8,085 nucleotides of DNA, taken from Desulfobacterales bacterium. Its GTDB lineage: Bacteria; Desulfobacterota; Desulfobacteria; Desulfobacterales; UBA2174_A. The DNA is taken from positions 1 to 8,085 of the forward strand of contig JALOPD010000160.1 in the NCBI GenBank assembly GCA_025454075.1, given 5' to 3'. A program made the translations under genes and the position numbers. A model generated the notes under the pieces. It saw nothing but the letters and a program-made list of their open reading frames with translations, made no database searches and was not told where the DNA came from. Positions 1 to 8,085 of this stretch are shown here, piece by piece; the first letter of the stretch is position 1, and each line of letters opens with the position of its first letter.

Positions 1-1
1 C

Positions 2-478
2 TCCTTCCCCTACATCCTGCTCGCCATCGTGGTGGTGGCCTACCTGGGGCCGAGCCTGCAGAACGCCATGCTCGCCATCGCCATCACCTACGTGCCGCGG
101 TTTGCGCGCATCGTGCGCGCGAGCGTGCTCGAGGAGTGCGAGAAGGACTACGTCATGGCCGCCCGCGCGATCGGCGCCCGCAACCTGCGCATCATCTTCG
201 TCACCATCCTGCCGAACTGCATGGGGCCCCTGATCGTGCAGACCACGCTGAGCTTCGCCTCCGCCATCCTGGACGCCGCGGCCTTGAGCTTCCTCGGCCT
301 GGGCGCCCAGCCGCCGACCCCCGAGTGGGGGGCCGACATCGCCCGCAGCCGGGCGCTGATTTTGCGGGCCTCCTGGGTCATGACCTTCCCGGGGCTCGCC
401 ATCCTCGGCGCGGTGCTCGGCTTCAACCTGCTGGGCGACGGGCTGCGGGACGCGCTCGACCCGCGGCTGAGGGACTGA
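2..478 (+). CDS. dppC: Peptide ABC transporter permease, DppC/OppC family (partial, C-terminal part)
   Basis: This is the C-terminal 158 residues of an inner-membrane permease of a dipeptide/oligopeptide importer; the start lies left of the window and the frame is open from base 2. Several hydrophobic segments are visible, including the first 15 or so residues and one near the C-terminus ([20 protein letters not shown]). Between them is the cytoplasmic coupling loop typical of binding-protein-dependent permeases: [10 protein letters not shown] at visible residues 49-58, then ILPN at 69-72, matching the EAA-x3-G-x9-I-x-LP pattern that docks on the ATPases. The end [14 protein letters not shown] is characteristic of DppC/OppC proteins. 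It is followed four bases later by dppD, so the two are surely cotranscribed. The family is clear. The substrate could be dipeptides, oligopeptides or, less likely, nickel or glutathione, because the binding protein is not in view. Confidence 0.9.
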   Translation, partial: SFPYILLAIVVVAYLGPSLQNAMLAIAITYVPRFARIVRASVLEECEKDYVMAARAIGARNLRIIFVTILPNCMGPLIVQTTLSFASAILDAAALSFLGLGAQPPTPEWGADIARSRALILRASWVMTFPGLAILGAVLGFNLLGDGLRDALDPRLRD

Positions 479-482
479 GGCC

Positions 483-1460
<978 letters not shown>

Positions 1461-1470
1461 GCGCAGCCCC

Positions 1471-1524
1471 TGTGGAAGCGGCTTTCCAGCCGCGACACCA
1501 TCGCGGCAAGATGCCGCTCCCACA
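1471..1524. repeat. Imperfect palindromic intergenic repeat (REP-like, TGTGGRAGCGGC ends)
   Basis: In the dppD-dppF gap an inverted repeat runs from tgtggaagcggc (1471-1482) and gccgcga (1489-1495), across a five-base loop, to tcgcggc (1501-1507) and gccgctcccaca (1513-1524). The outer 12-base arms differ at one position and the inner 7-base arms match exactly; only the short middle parts (six against five bases) do not pair. It would form a strong GC-rich hairpin in the mRNA, with no U-run after it, so it is not a classical terminator. From memory, sequences with TGTGGGAGCGGC...GCCGCTCCCACA ends are dispersed many times in some proteobacterial genomes. That it is a multi-copy element here is inference, since this window holds one copy. 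Confidence 0.75.
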
Positions 1525-1582
1525 AGAAACAAAATCGACTTCTACGGAAAGCGTCCACCCGCGATGAGGATATCTGGAAAAA

Positions 1583-2590
1583 ATGGTTGACCGGCGCCTG
1601 ACAGACACCCCGCTCATCGATGCCCGCGACATCGTCAAGCACTACCCGATCCTGGGGGGCGTCTGGATGAAACAGACCGGGGCGGTGAAGGCGGTGGACG
1701 GGGTCAGCCTGACCATCGGCGAGGGGGAGACCGTCGGCCTGGTTGGAGAATCCGGCTGCGGCAAGACCACCTTGGGCCGCGTCATCCTGCGGCTGGAGGA
1801 GCCGACCTCCGGGGAGATTTTCTTCCAGGGCCGGAGCATCCTGGGATATTCCCGGAACGAGATGCAGGCCCTGCGCCGGGAGATGCAGATCATCTTCCAG
1901 GACCCCTTCTCCTCCCTCAACCCCCGCAAGACCGTGGGCCAGATCATCGGCGAGCCGCTGCTCGTGCACGGCGTGGGAAGCCGGCAGGAGAGGGACCGGC
2001 GGGTCCTGGAGCTCATGGAGGTGGTGGGGCTGCGCAGGGAGCACATGCGCCGCTACCCGCACCAGTTCTCCGGCGGGCAGCGCCAGCGCATCGGGGTGGC
2101 GCGGGCCCTCGCCCTGAACCCCAAGCTCGTGGTGTGCGATGAGGCGGTGTCGGCCCTGGACGTCTCGATCCAGGCCCAGGTGATCAACCTGCTCAAGGAC
2201 CTCCAGCAGGAGTTCGGGCTGACCTATCTCTTCATCTCCCACGACCTGGGGGTCGTGGAGCACGTGAGCGACCGGGTGGCCGTGATGTACCTGGGCAAGG
2301 TCGTCGAGATCGCCCCCAGCAAGGACCTTTACCTGGCGCCGCTGCACCCCTACACCCAGGCCCTGCTCTCGGCCGTCCCGATCCCGGACCCGTCGCTGCA
2401 GCGACCCGGCCGCATCATCCTGAAGGGCGATGTGCCCAGCCCCATCGACCCGCCCCCGGGGTGCCGTTTCCACCCGCGCTGCCACTACGCCGAGGGTCTG
2501 TGTTCGGAAAAGGAGCCGCCGCTTTCCGAGATCCGCGAACGCCACTGGGCGGCGTGCCACTTCGCCGGCCGCGTCGGCGTGCAAAGCTGA
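1583..2590 (+). CDS. dppF: Peptide ABC transporter ATP-binding protein, DppF/OppF family
   Basis: The partner ATPase of DppD. It has Walker A GESGCGKT (residues 55-62), Q-loop Q106 in [10 protein letters not shown], signature SGGQRQR (163-169), Walker B LVVCDE (182-187), D-loop ALD (191-193) and H220 in ISHD. The longer N-terminal lead with KHYPI (19-23) and [16 protein letters not shown] (25-40) is typical of DppF/OppF rather than DppD. The C-terminal cysteines C294, C300, C307 and C325 have exactly the same CX5CX6CX17C spacing as in DppD. ATG 1583 is the only good start: an in-frame stop lies at 1565-1567 and the conserved region begins near residue 10. The Shine-Dalgarno candidate GAGGA (1566-1570) is 12 bases from the ATG, which is long, so translation may be weak. 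The gene is last in the operon and converges on the psiE-like gene six bases away. Family certain, substrate inferred. Confidence 0.93.
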   Translation: MVDRRLTDTPLIDARDIVKHYPILGGVWMKQTGAVKAVDGVSLTIGEGETVGLVGESGCGKTTLGRVILRLEEPTSGEIFFQGRSILGYSRNEMQALRREMQIIFQDPFSSLNPRKTVGQIIGEPLLVHGVGSRQERDRRVLELMEVVGLRREHMRRYPHQFSGGQRQRIGVARALALNPKLVVCDEAVSALDVSIQAQVINLLKDLQQEFGLTYLFISHDLGVVEHVSDRVAVMYLGKVVEIAPSKDLYLAPLHPYTQALLSAVPIPDPSLQRPGRIILKGDVPSPIDPPPGCRFHPRCHYAEGLCSEKEPPLSEIRERHWAACHFAGRVGVQS

Positions 2591-2617
2591 TCCTAATTAC
2601 AACCGGATCGCTTTTTT
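2586..2617 (+). terminator. Probable intrinsic terminator of the dpp operon
   Basis: The end of dppF carries gctgatcc (2586-2593) facing ggatcgc (2605-2611). They pair over seven base pairs with one bulged T around an 11-base loop, and tttttt (2612-2617) follows directly. The stem includes the dppF stop codon, and the right arm and T-run lie inside the 3' end of the convergent psiE-like gene. The T-run is on the correct side only for plus-strand transcription. The stem is short, so strength is uncertain. Confidence 0.5.
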
Positions 2618-3010
2618 CACAAAGTAATACCCCATCGCGAGCGCCAGGATGATGCTGGCGATTCCAATCAGCACGATCGGTTCGAGGTCCTTGACCTCCA
2701 GGATGATCACCTTGCGGGCGATGGCGATCATCGCCACCAGGAACACCACCTCCACGTGCAAAAGCTCGTCCGAGAGATAGGTGCGGATGGATTCCAGCAG
2801 CTCCAGCCCGATCAGGATCATCATGAAGAAGCCGAAAATCTCGAACAGGTTGTCGATCCCCAGGAGGTATTTGGGGGGTTTGAGAATTTCGGCAAGGAGG
2901 ATGATGAGAAGCTCGATCGTCGAGAGCAGCACCGCCAGCATCATCATGACGATCAGGCACAGAATGATGCCCCGGGTGAAAATGTGCAGCACTTCCTTAA
3001 CGGGTTTCAT
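2597..3010 (-). CDS. PsiE-family (phosphate-starvation-inducible) inner-membrane protein
   Basis: A 137-residue, very hydrophobic protein resembling the PsiE family, small membrane proteins named after the E. coli gene induced by phosphate starvation; the molecular function is unknown. Four membrane segments can be drawn at about residues 14-43, 55-75, 86-104 and 111-131. The acidic and basic residues between them (KPPKYLLGIDNLFE at 44-57, RTYLSDELLHVE at 76-87, ARK at 98-100) fit the family pattern. The start ATG is at 3008-3010 on the minus strand, preceded by GAGG seven bases upstream, a good ribosome site. It follows the universal stress gene in the same direction after an 80-base gap with an octamer repeat. 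GC is about 55 percent over 2641-3000 against about 70 percent in neighbours, partly because of its Ile, Met and Leu richness. No Pho box is identifiable, so phosphate control is not shown. Confidence 0.8.
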   Translation of the reverse strand: MKPVKEVLHIFTRGIILCLIVMMMLAVLLSTIELLIILLAEILKPPKYLLGIDNLFEIFGFFMMILIGLELLESIRTYLSDELLHVEVVFLVAMIAIARKVIILEVKDLEPIVLIGIASIILALAMGYYFVKKAIRL

Positions 3011-3055
3011 GATTCAGCCTCGTGGCGTCAAGTGCACAATGCCGCTGACATAAAC

Positions 3056-3091
3056 CCTCGACCCCTGGAACCCTCGGACTCTTTCCACTTT
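3056..3091. repeat. Degenerate octamer repeat in the usp-psiE gap
   Basis: Just after the stop of the stress gene, the plus strand reads three octamers in a row: CCTCGACC (3056-3063), CCTGGAAC (3064-3071) and CCTCGGAC (3072-3079). Then TTCCACTTT follows (3083-3091), its last base being the first base of the usp stop codon complement. The same octamer family and the same GGAAC...GAC...TTCCACTTT core (here 3067-3091) recur at 7011-7078 between lutC and dld. This points to a dispersed intergenic repeat family. No function is known to me. Confidence 0.6.
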
Positions 3092-4023
3092 TACGGCACC
3101 AGCCACAGGGCGGCATCGGCGAGCTTGTGGCTGACGGAGTAGGACACCTTCCCCCCGAAAAACGACTTGTTGATCCCGCGGCGGCCCATGACGATGGCGC
3201 CGAAGCCCCCCTCCCGCGCGGCCGTGAGGATCGTCTCGCCGACGCTGACGAGCGTGGTGGCGGTCCGGGTTTCGATCTGGTCGTCGCGGAAGCCCGCCTC
3301 GCGGAGTTTCGTCAGCGCTGCCGGGAAGAAACCATCCATGCAGCGCCGGTCTCCCTGGGTGATGAGCGTCTCCAAACCGGCGCCCGCTTCCGCACCGAAA
3401 TTGATCTCGCAGAAATCCTTGAGCCGGGGCGCCACATGGAAAAAACAGACCCGGGTCTCGGGGTTGCCCGAAAGCATGAAGGCCAGGTGGTCCACGGCCC
3501 GCAGGGAGCTCTCGGAGCCGTCGACCGCCGCCATGACGCGCGTCGAGCGCACATCCCCGTCCACCAGCCACACCGGGATGACCGGCGAGTTTTCAACCAG
3601 GTGGGCGGACACGCTGCCCATGAACATCTGCTGCACGGCGGAGATGCCCCGGCGCCCGACCAGGATGGCATCGAAGAGACCGTTCTGGGCGTGGTCGAGA
3701 ATGTCCTTGGCCGGGCCCTGGTGGCGCGGCTGGGTGGCCAGTTCGACCGCCGGCTCCTTCAAGCCGGACCGGACCAGCATCTCCCGGTAACGGGCGAGCA
3801 ACCCGTGCGCGGCTTCGGCGTTGCGGGCCGCGACCTTGTTCAACTCGGCCTGGGACCGGCTGCTGCCCTTGGCCTCGTCCAGCAGGAACTGGGAAATCGG
3901 CGGTTGGACGTGAAACAGGGTGACGCCCAGCCCCTGGATGAAACCGTTCATCCGGCCGGCATATTCCACAGCCTGACGCGAGGGGGTGGAGTCGTCGACG
4001 GCCAGCAGGATTTTTTTCTGCAT
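3091..4023 (-). CDS. Universal stress protein with two tandem Usp domains
   Basis: A cytoplasmic 310-residue protein made of two UspA-like domains, about residues 1-155 and 160-310. Each opens with the typical beta strand and aspartate (ILLAVDDS at 5-12; VMAAVDGS at 163-170). Domain 1 ends with a perfect nucleotide-binding motif G-x2-G-x9-G-S (G123, G126, G136, S137), so it probably binds ATP. Domain 2 has GRRG at 280-283, but only seven residues before GK (291-292) in place of the nine-residue spacing and GS, so binding there may be lost or altered. Tandem Usp proteins usually act in stress, starvation or anaerobic survival, with unclear biochemistry. The start at 4021-4023 is supported by GGGAGG (complement of 4033-4038) nine bases upstream. 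The gene is divergent from lutA and precedes the PsiE-like gene, possibly in one transcript. Confidence 0.92.
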   Translation of the reverse strand: MQKKILLAVDDSTPSRQAVEYAGRMNGFIQGLGVTLFHVQPPISQFLLDEAKGSSRSQAELNKVAARNAEAAHGLLARYREMLVRSGLKEPAVELATQPRHQGPAKDILDHAQNGLFDAILVGRRGISAVQQMFMGSVSAHLVENSPVIPVWLVDGDVRSTRVMAAVDGSESSLRAVDHLAFMLSGNPETRVCFFHVAPRLKDFCEINFGAEAGAGLETLITQGDRRCMDGFFPAALTKLREAGFRDDQIETRTATTLVSVGETILTAAREGGFGAIVMGRRGINKSFFGGKVSYSVSHKLADAALWLVP

Positions 4024-4171
4024 GTGAAAACGCCTCCCATGCGTGCGGTTTTGGCTTTATTTTCGCCCACGAGTGTGTTAGCCCTTTGCTATCATCAACC
4101 ATGCGGTTTGACAAGACGGGAGACGGCCCGGCTGCACCACGGCCGGATTGAGATCCCGTGGGCGTATCGAC
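4024..4171. promoter_or_regulatory. Divergent intergenic region between usp and lutA
   Basis: These 148 bases separate two divergent genes and must hold both promoters. The left half (4046-4110) is AT-richer than its surroundings. Sigma-70 matches are poor: ttgaca at 4108-4113 has no acceptable -10 at 16-18 bases on the plus strand, and ttgtca on the minus strand (same place) has only tagcaa 17 bases on. tatcat at 4090-4095 resembles a -10 but lacks a -35. A better match is the sigma-54-like element at 4051-4066. A small 5-base-pair stem, ccggc (4128-4132) with gccgg (4142-4146), lies in the lutA leader. No clear operator palindrome is seen. Confidence 0.55.
4051..4066 (+). promoter_or_regulatory. 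Candidate sigma-54 (-24/-12) promoter for lutA
   Basis: The stretch ttggctttattttcgc keeps the invariant GG (4053-4054) and GC (4065-4066) exactly 12 bases apart, with TTGGC complete at the -24 side and T-C-G-C against the TTGC consensus at the -12 side. The ACG after TTGGC is not kept. Transcription would begin near 4078 and give a leader of about 94 bases before lutA. It is a motif match only, and such matches arise by chance. Confidence 0.3.
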
Positions 4172-4924
4172 ATGACCCCTGAACCTTCGAAACCCCCCCG
4201 GGTTTATTTCTTCGGCACCTGCCTGATCGACGCGCTCTACCCCGACGCCGGGCTGGCGGCGATCCGCCTGATCGAGCGCGAGGGCGTCCGGGTGGTCTTT
4301 CCGGCCGGCCAGTCCTGCTGCGGCCAGCCGGCCTACAACTCCGGCTTTCCCGCCGAGGCCCGGGCCGTGGCCCGCCGGCAGATCCAGGCGCTCCACGAGG
4401 AGATCCCGGTCGTGGTGCCCTCGGGGTCCTGCGCCGGGATGATGAAGCACCATTACCCCGCCCTCTTTGCCGGGGACCCGGACCTGCCGCTGGCCCAGGC
4501 CTTTTCCGGGCGCGTGTTCGAGTGGTCCGAGTTCATGGTGCGGGTGCTCGGCGCGCGGTACGAAGACCGCGGCGGCCCCCTCCGCGTGACCTGGCACTCC
4601 TCCTGCCACGCGCTGCGCGAGATGCGGGTGATCGAGCACTCCAAGCGCCTGCTGCGCCAGCTGCAGAACGTCGAACTCGTGGAGCTGCCCGGCGAGCGCG
4701 AGTGCTGCGGCTTCGGCGGCACCTTTTCCGTCAAGCACCCGGCCATCTCGGGCGCCATGGTCAACGACAAGGTCGACGACATCCAGCGCACCGGCGCGGC
4801 GCGGGTGATCGCCGGCGACTGCGGCTGTCTCATGAACATCACCGGCGCGGCCGACCGGCGCGGGCTGCCGTTGGCGGGCCAGCACCTGGCCGAGTTCATC
4901 TGGGAGAGAACCCATGGCGGTTGA
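4172..4924 (+). CDS. lutA: L-lactate oxidation complex subunit LutA (LldE), CCG-domain iron-sulfur protein
   Basis: First subunit of the LutABC (LldEFG) complex that oxidises L-lactate to pyruvate with iron-sulfur proteins in place of a flavin enzyme. The 250 residues contain two cysteine-rich CCG repeats. The first has C17 and CCGQPAYNSG from C49; the second has C145 in WHSSCHALRE and ECCGFGG with C178-C179. Extra cysteines are C87 (SGSCAG) and C217/C219 (GDCGC). Such CCG domains bind iron-sulfur clusters, as in heterodisulfide reductase subunit B and GlcF. I chose ATG 4172: the family begins with an RVYFFGTC-like strand soon after the start, and about 240 residues is usual. A TTG at 4148 would add eight residues. 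No strong ribosome site precedes 4172. The end overlaps lutB by 11 bases, implying coupled translation. Related CCG proteins could be confused with GlcF, but the lutBC neighbours settle it. Confidence 0.92.
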   Translation: MTPEPSKPPRVYFFGTCLIDALYPDAGLAAIRLIEREGVRVVFPAGQSCCGQPAYNSGFPAEARAVARRQIQALHEEIPVVVPSGSCAGMMKHHYPALFAGDPDLPLAQAFSGRVFEWSEFMVRVLGARYEDRGGPLRVTWHSSCHALREMRVIEHSKRLLRQLQNVELVELPGERECCGFGGTFSVKHPAISGAMVNDKVDDIQRTGAARVIAGDCGCLMNITGAADRRGLPLAGQHLAEFIWERTHGG

Positions 4925-6335
4925 GTCCTTCGAAAAAAGCGTCGACCGCGCGCTCGCCGACGCCCAGCTGCGCAAAAACTTCGCCTTCGCCATGGGCAAC
5001 TTCATCCTCAAGCGCAGGGCCGTGTTCAGCGACGCGGAGGAGACCGAGCGCCTGCGAACGCTCGGCAACGCGATCAAGCAGCGCGCCCTCAGCCGCCTGC
5101 CCGATCTTCTCGAGCAGCTCGAGGCGGCCTGCACCCGCAACGGCATCCGGGTCCACTGGGCCGAGACCACGGCCGTGGCCAACCGCATCGTGCTGGAGGT
5201 CATCGAATCCCATGCCGCCGGCCGGGTGGTCAAGGGCAAGTCCATGGTGTCCGAGGAGATGCACCTGAACGCCTTCCTCGGCGCCCACGGCATCCAGGCC
5301 ATCGAGACCGACCTCGGGGAGTTCATCATCCAGCTCGCCGGCGAAACCCCCTCCCACATCATCGTCCCCGCCATCCACAAGAACAAGGCGCAAATCGCCA
5401 AGATCTTCCACGACCAGGTGCCCGGTGCGCCCTACACCGAGGAGGTGGCCGAGCTCAACGCCATCGCCCGCCGCACCCTGCGCCGCAAGTTCTACGAGGC
5501 GGGCATCGGCCTGAGCGGCGTCAACTTCGCCGTGGCGGAGACCGGGACGCTGTGCCTGGTGGAAAACGAGGGCAACGGCCGCATGTGCACCACCGTGCCC
5601 CCCGTGCACATCGCGGTCATGGGCCTCGAGAAGGTGGTGGAGAAACTCGCCGACCTGCCGCCCCTGCTGCGGCTGCTCACGGGATCGGCCACCGGCCAGC
5701 TCGTGACCACCTACGTGAACCTGATCACCTCCCCGCGGCGGGCGGGCGAAAAGGACGGCCCCACCGAGGTCCACCTGGTGATCCTCGACAACGGGCGCTC
5801 GCGGATCTACCAGGACCCGGAGCTGCGCCAGACCCTGCAGTGCGTGCGCTGCGGCACGTGCCTGAACCACTGCCCGGTCTACACCCGCATCGGCGGCCAT
5901 GCCTACGGCTTCGTCTACCCCGGTCCGATCGGAAAAATCCTGACCCCGCAGGTCGAAGGGCTGGAGAAAGCCGGGGGGTTGGCGTTTGCCTCCAGCCTGT
6001 GCGGGGCCTGCGAGGAGGTCTGCCCCGTCAAGATCCCGATCACCTCGCTCCTGCGCCGCCTGCGGGACGAAAGCTATTCCAGGGAGCCCCAGGGCATCGT
6101 CCCCGGCCGCGGGTGCAGGCAGAACTTGACCGAACGCCTGGCCTGGGGCGGCTGGGCCTTCCTGAACACGCACCCGCGCCTGAACCGGATGGTGACCGCC
6201 CTCCTCCGGATGGCGGGCGACTACCTGCCGCCCGCCGGGCCTCTGGAGCGCTGGATGCGCTACCGCACAGAGCCGCAGTTCGCGGGGAAGGGCCTGCACC
6301 GCCGCGCCAAGGAGGAGGGGATCGCCGATGAGTGA
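4914..6335 (+). CDS. lutB: L-lactate oxidation complex subunit LutB (LldF), LUD domain plus ferredoxin domain
   Basis: Central 473-residue subunit of the lactate oxidase complex, close to the usual length of about 475. The LUD domain covers about residues 65-295, with the conserved stretch GVNFAVAETGTLCLVENEGN (202-221) and TTVPPVHIAVMG (226-237). A double iron-sulfur domain follows: C310, C313, C316 and C320-P in CVRCGTCLNHCP, then C363, C366 and C370-P in LCGACEEVCP. Where a fourth cysteine of the second group might stand is S360; as I recall this is normal for LutB and not a defect. Residues 385-473 form the C-terminal LutB region. ATG 4914 overlaps the lutA end and has GGAGAG just upstream inside lutA. 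The gene ends overlapping the lutC start by eight bases. It probably passes electrons from lactate toward the quinone pool or a membrane partner; the acceptor is not shown. Confidence 0.95.
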   Translation: MAVESFEKSVDRALADAQLRKNFAFAMGNFILKRRAVFSDAEETERLRTLGNAIKQRALSRLPDLLEQLEAACTRNGIRVHWAETTAVANRIVLEVIESHAAGRVVKGKSMVSEEMHLNAFLGAHGIQAIETDLGEFIIQLAGETPSHIIVPAIHKNKAQIAKIFHDQVPGAPYTEEVAELNAIARRTLRRKFYEAGIGLSGVNFAVAETGTLCLVENEGNGRMCTTVPPVHIAVMGLEKVVEKLADLPPLLRLLTGSATGQLVTTYVNLITSPRRAGEKDGPTEVHLVILDNGRSRIYQDPELRQTLQCVRCGTCLNHCPVYTRIGGHAYGFVYPGPIGKILTPQVEGLEKAGGLAFASSLCGACEEVCPVKIPITSLLRRLRDESYSREPQGIVPGRGCRQNLTERLAWGGWAFLNTHPRLNRMVTALLRMAGDYLPPAGPLERWMRYRTEPQFAGKGLHRRAKEEGIADE

Positions 6336-6987
6336 AACCGCCCGCGACCGCATCCTGGAGCGCCTGCGGGGCGCCCCCCGGCAGGAGGCCCCGAGTCCCG
6401 ACGCCCCGGCACCCGCGGCGGCCGGCCCGGACCGCGCCGCGCGGGTCGCCCGGCTGAAGTCGCTGATGGAGGCCATGCGCGCGGAGGTCCACGTGCTGCC
6501 GGCCGCCGAATGGATCGCGCGGCTGAAAGAGGTGCTCGGGGCGCGGGCGATCAAGACCCTGCTCTATGCGCCCGCCACCGACCTGGGCTCCGCCGTGGCG
6601 GCGGCCTGGCAGCCGGATGCGGCCGGGCTGCCGGAGCTGGTGGCCTACGCCGAGCCGGTCGAATCTTTCAAGGAACGGCTCTTCGGCGTGGACGCCGCCC
6701 TCACGACCGCGGCCGGCGCCGTGGCGGACACGGGCGCGCTGATCCTGCGGCCGACCGGCGCCGAGCCCCGCCTGATGTCGCTCGTGCCGCCGGTGCACAT
6801 CGCCGTTCTCAGGGCCGACACCGTTTACCCCTCGCTCGGGGATGCCATGCGCGAGGGGCGCTGGGCGGAGGGCATGCCCTCCAACCTGCTTCTCATCTCC
6901 GGCCCGTCCAAAACCGCCGACATCGAACTGATATTGGCCTTCGGCGTGCACGGGCCGAAGGAGCTGGTGGTGCTGATATTGGAATGA
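6328..6987 (+). CDS. lutC: L-lactate oxidation complex subunit LutC (LldG), LUD-domain protein
   Basis: Third subunit of LutABC, a 219-residue single LUD-domain protein without cysteine clusters. Family marks are GAVADTGALIL (130-140), LVPPVHIAVL (152-161), SGPSKTADIE (191-200) and GVHGPKELVVLIL near the C-terminus. The same GxxxxxTG and PPVHIAV patterns occur in the LUD part of LutB, which shows the two are paralogous. Residues 18-40 form an alanine- and proline-rich linker after a short N-terminal helix (ETARDRILERL) that is typical of LutC. ATG 6328 lies inside the last codons of lutB (overlap of eight bases), so translation is coupled. The gene is complete. Directly after its stop begins a repeat-rich gap with a long hairpin, which may mark the end or a weak point of the operon transcript. 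Confidence 0.94.
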   Translation: MSETARDRILERLRGAPRQEAPSPDAPAPAAAGPDRAARVARLKSLMEAMRAEVHVLPAAEWIARLKEVLGARAIKTLLYAPATDLGSAVAAAWQPDAAGLPELVAYAEPVESFKERLFGVDAALTTAAGAVADTGALILRPTGAEPRLMSLVPPVHIAVLRADTVYPSLGDAMREGRWAEGMPSNLLLISGPSKTADIELILAFGVHGPKELVVLILE

Positions 6988-7074
6988 AGGGTTCGAGGGT
7001 TCAAGCGAATGGAACTCCGCCATCGACCTTCCACTTTCCCTTGACCCCTTGACCCCTTGAACCCCTGAACCCTT
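6987..7074 (+). repeat. Long imperfect inverted repeat after the lutC stop
   Basis: The left arm aagggttcgagggttcaag (6987-7005) faces the right arm cttgaacccctgaaccctt (7056-7074). Paired in RNA they give 17 Watson-Crick pairs, one G-U pair and one mismatch, around a 50-base loop. The left arm starts at the last base of the lutC stop codon. The right arm is part of the octamer array. No U-run follows, so classical termination is not indicated; mRNA stabilisation, attenuation before dld, or no function are all possible. Confidence 0.65.
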
Positions 7075-7078
7075 GACC
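7039..7078. repeat. Tandem octamer array, five CCTTGAMC-type units
   Basis: Five contiguous 8-base units are readable: CCTTGACC (7039), CCTTGACC (7047), CCTTGAAC (7055), CCCTGAAC (7063) and CCTTGACC (7071). The left arm of the hairpin (6987-7005) is the same octamer read on the opposite strand. The core ggaac (7011-7015) with ttccacttt (7029-7037) lies beside it and recurs in the usp-psiE gap. The period of 8 is not a multiple of 3, and the array lies between two well-defined genes, so it is noncoding. Confidence 0.75.
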
Positions 7079-7089
7079 GTTAGGCTCCC

Positions 7090-8085
<996 letters not shown>

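Noticed and set aside
3056..3091. CRISPR-like array in the octamer regions (also 7039-7078)
   Set aside because: Units are 8 bases long and contiguous, with no spacers and no cas genes nearby.
4108..4136. ttgaca as a sigma-70 -35 box for lutA
   Set aside because: At 16-18 base spacing the -10 position falls in cggctgca-like sequence with almost no match to TATAAT.
3593..5401. A 602-codon open frame on the minus strand
   Set aside because: It runs antisense through lutA, the usp gene start and lutB. Its translation is Ala/Gly/His/Arg-rich with no recognisable domain, as expected from a shadow frame in GC-rich DNA.
5990..6025. Apparent missing cysteine in the second iron-sulfur motif of LutB (serine 360)
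   Set aside because: From memory the three-cysteine form LCGACxxVCP is usual in LutB proteins, so it is not a mutation specific to this copy.
4896..6554. A 552-codon open frame on the minus strand
   Set aside because: It lies antisense to lutB and the start of lutC, which have clear family motifs. The composition is typical of a GC-rich shadow frame.

Overview
The window is high-GC bacterial chromosomal DNA with dense, ordinary coding and short gaps. The gene content suggests a metabolically versatile Gram-negative: a peptide ABC importer, a PsiE-like protein, a tandem universal stress protein, LutABC lactate oxidation and a D-lactate dehydrogenase. The two families of short palindromic or octameric intergenic repeats remind me of Desulfobacterota or of gammaproteobacteria such as Pseudomonas. 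The sequence alone does not fix the phylum.

Layout. (1) Positions 2-2590, plus strand, hold the end of a Dpp/Opp-type peptide importer: the C-terminal part of a DppC-like permease, then the ATPases DppD and DppF. A palindromic repeat of the 'TGTGGGAGCGGC' type lies between dppD and dppF, and a probable intrinsic terminator overlaps the dppF stop codon. (2) Positions 2597-4023, minus strand, hold a universal stress protein with two Usp domains and, downstream, a small PsiE-family membrane protein of clearly lower GC. A degenerate octamer repeat lies between them. (3) A 148-base divergent intergenic region (4024-4171) should hold the promoters of the stress gene and of the lactate cluster; it contains one candidate sigma-54 element. 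(4) Positions 4172-6987, plus strand, hold lutA, lutB and lutC with overlapping ends, a complete L-lactate oxidase complex. (5) From 7090 to the right edge runs the N-terminal FAD domain of a D-lactate dehydrogenase of the Dld-II type, which is cut by the window. Between lutC and this gene is a 102-base gap with a tandem octamer array and a long imperfect hairpin.

Together lutABC and dld would oxidise both lactate enantiomers to pyruvate and pass electrons to the membrane quinone pool or another carrier. The peptide importer would supply peptides or amino acids, and Usp and PsiE fit a stress or starvation role. I see no previously undescribed multi-gene system. The most unusual material is in the gaps: the octamer repeats, the hairpins and the candidate sigma-54 site.
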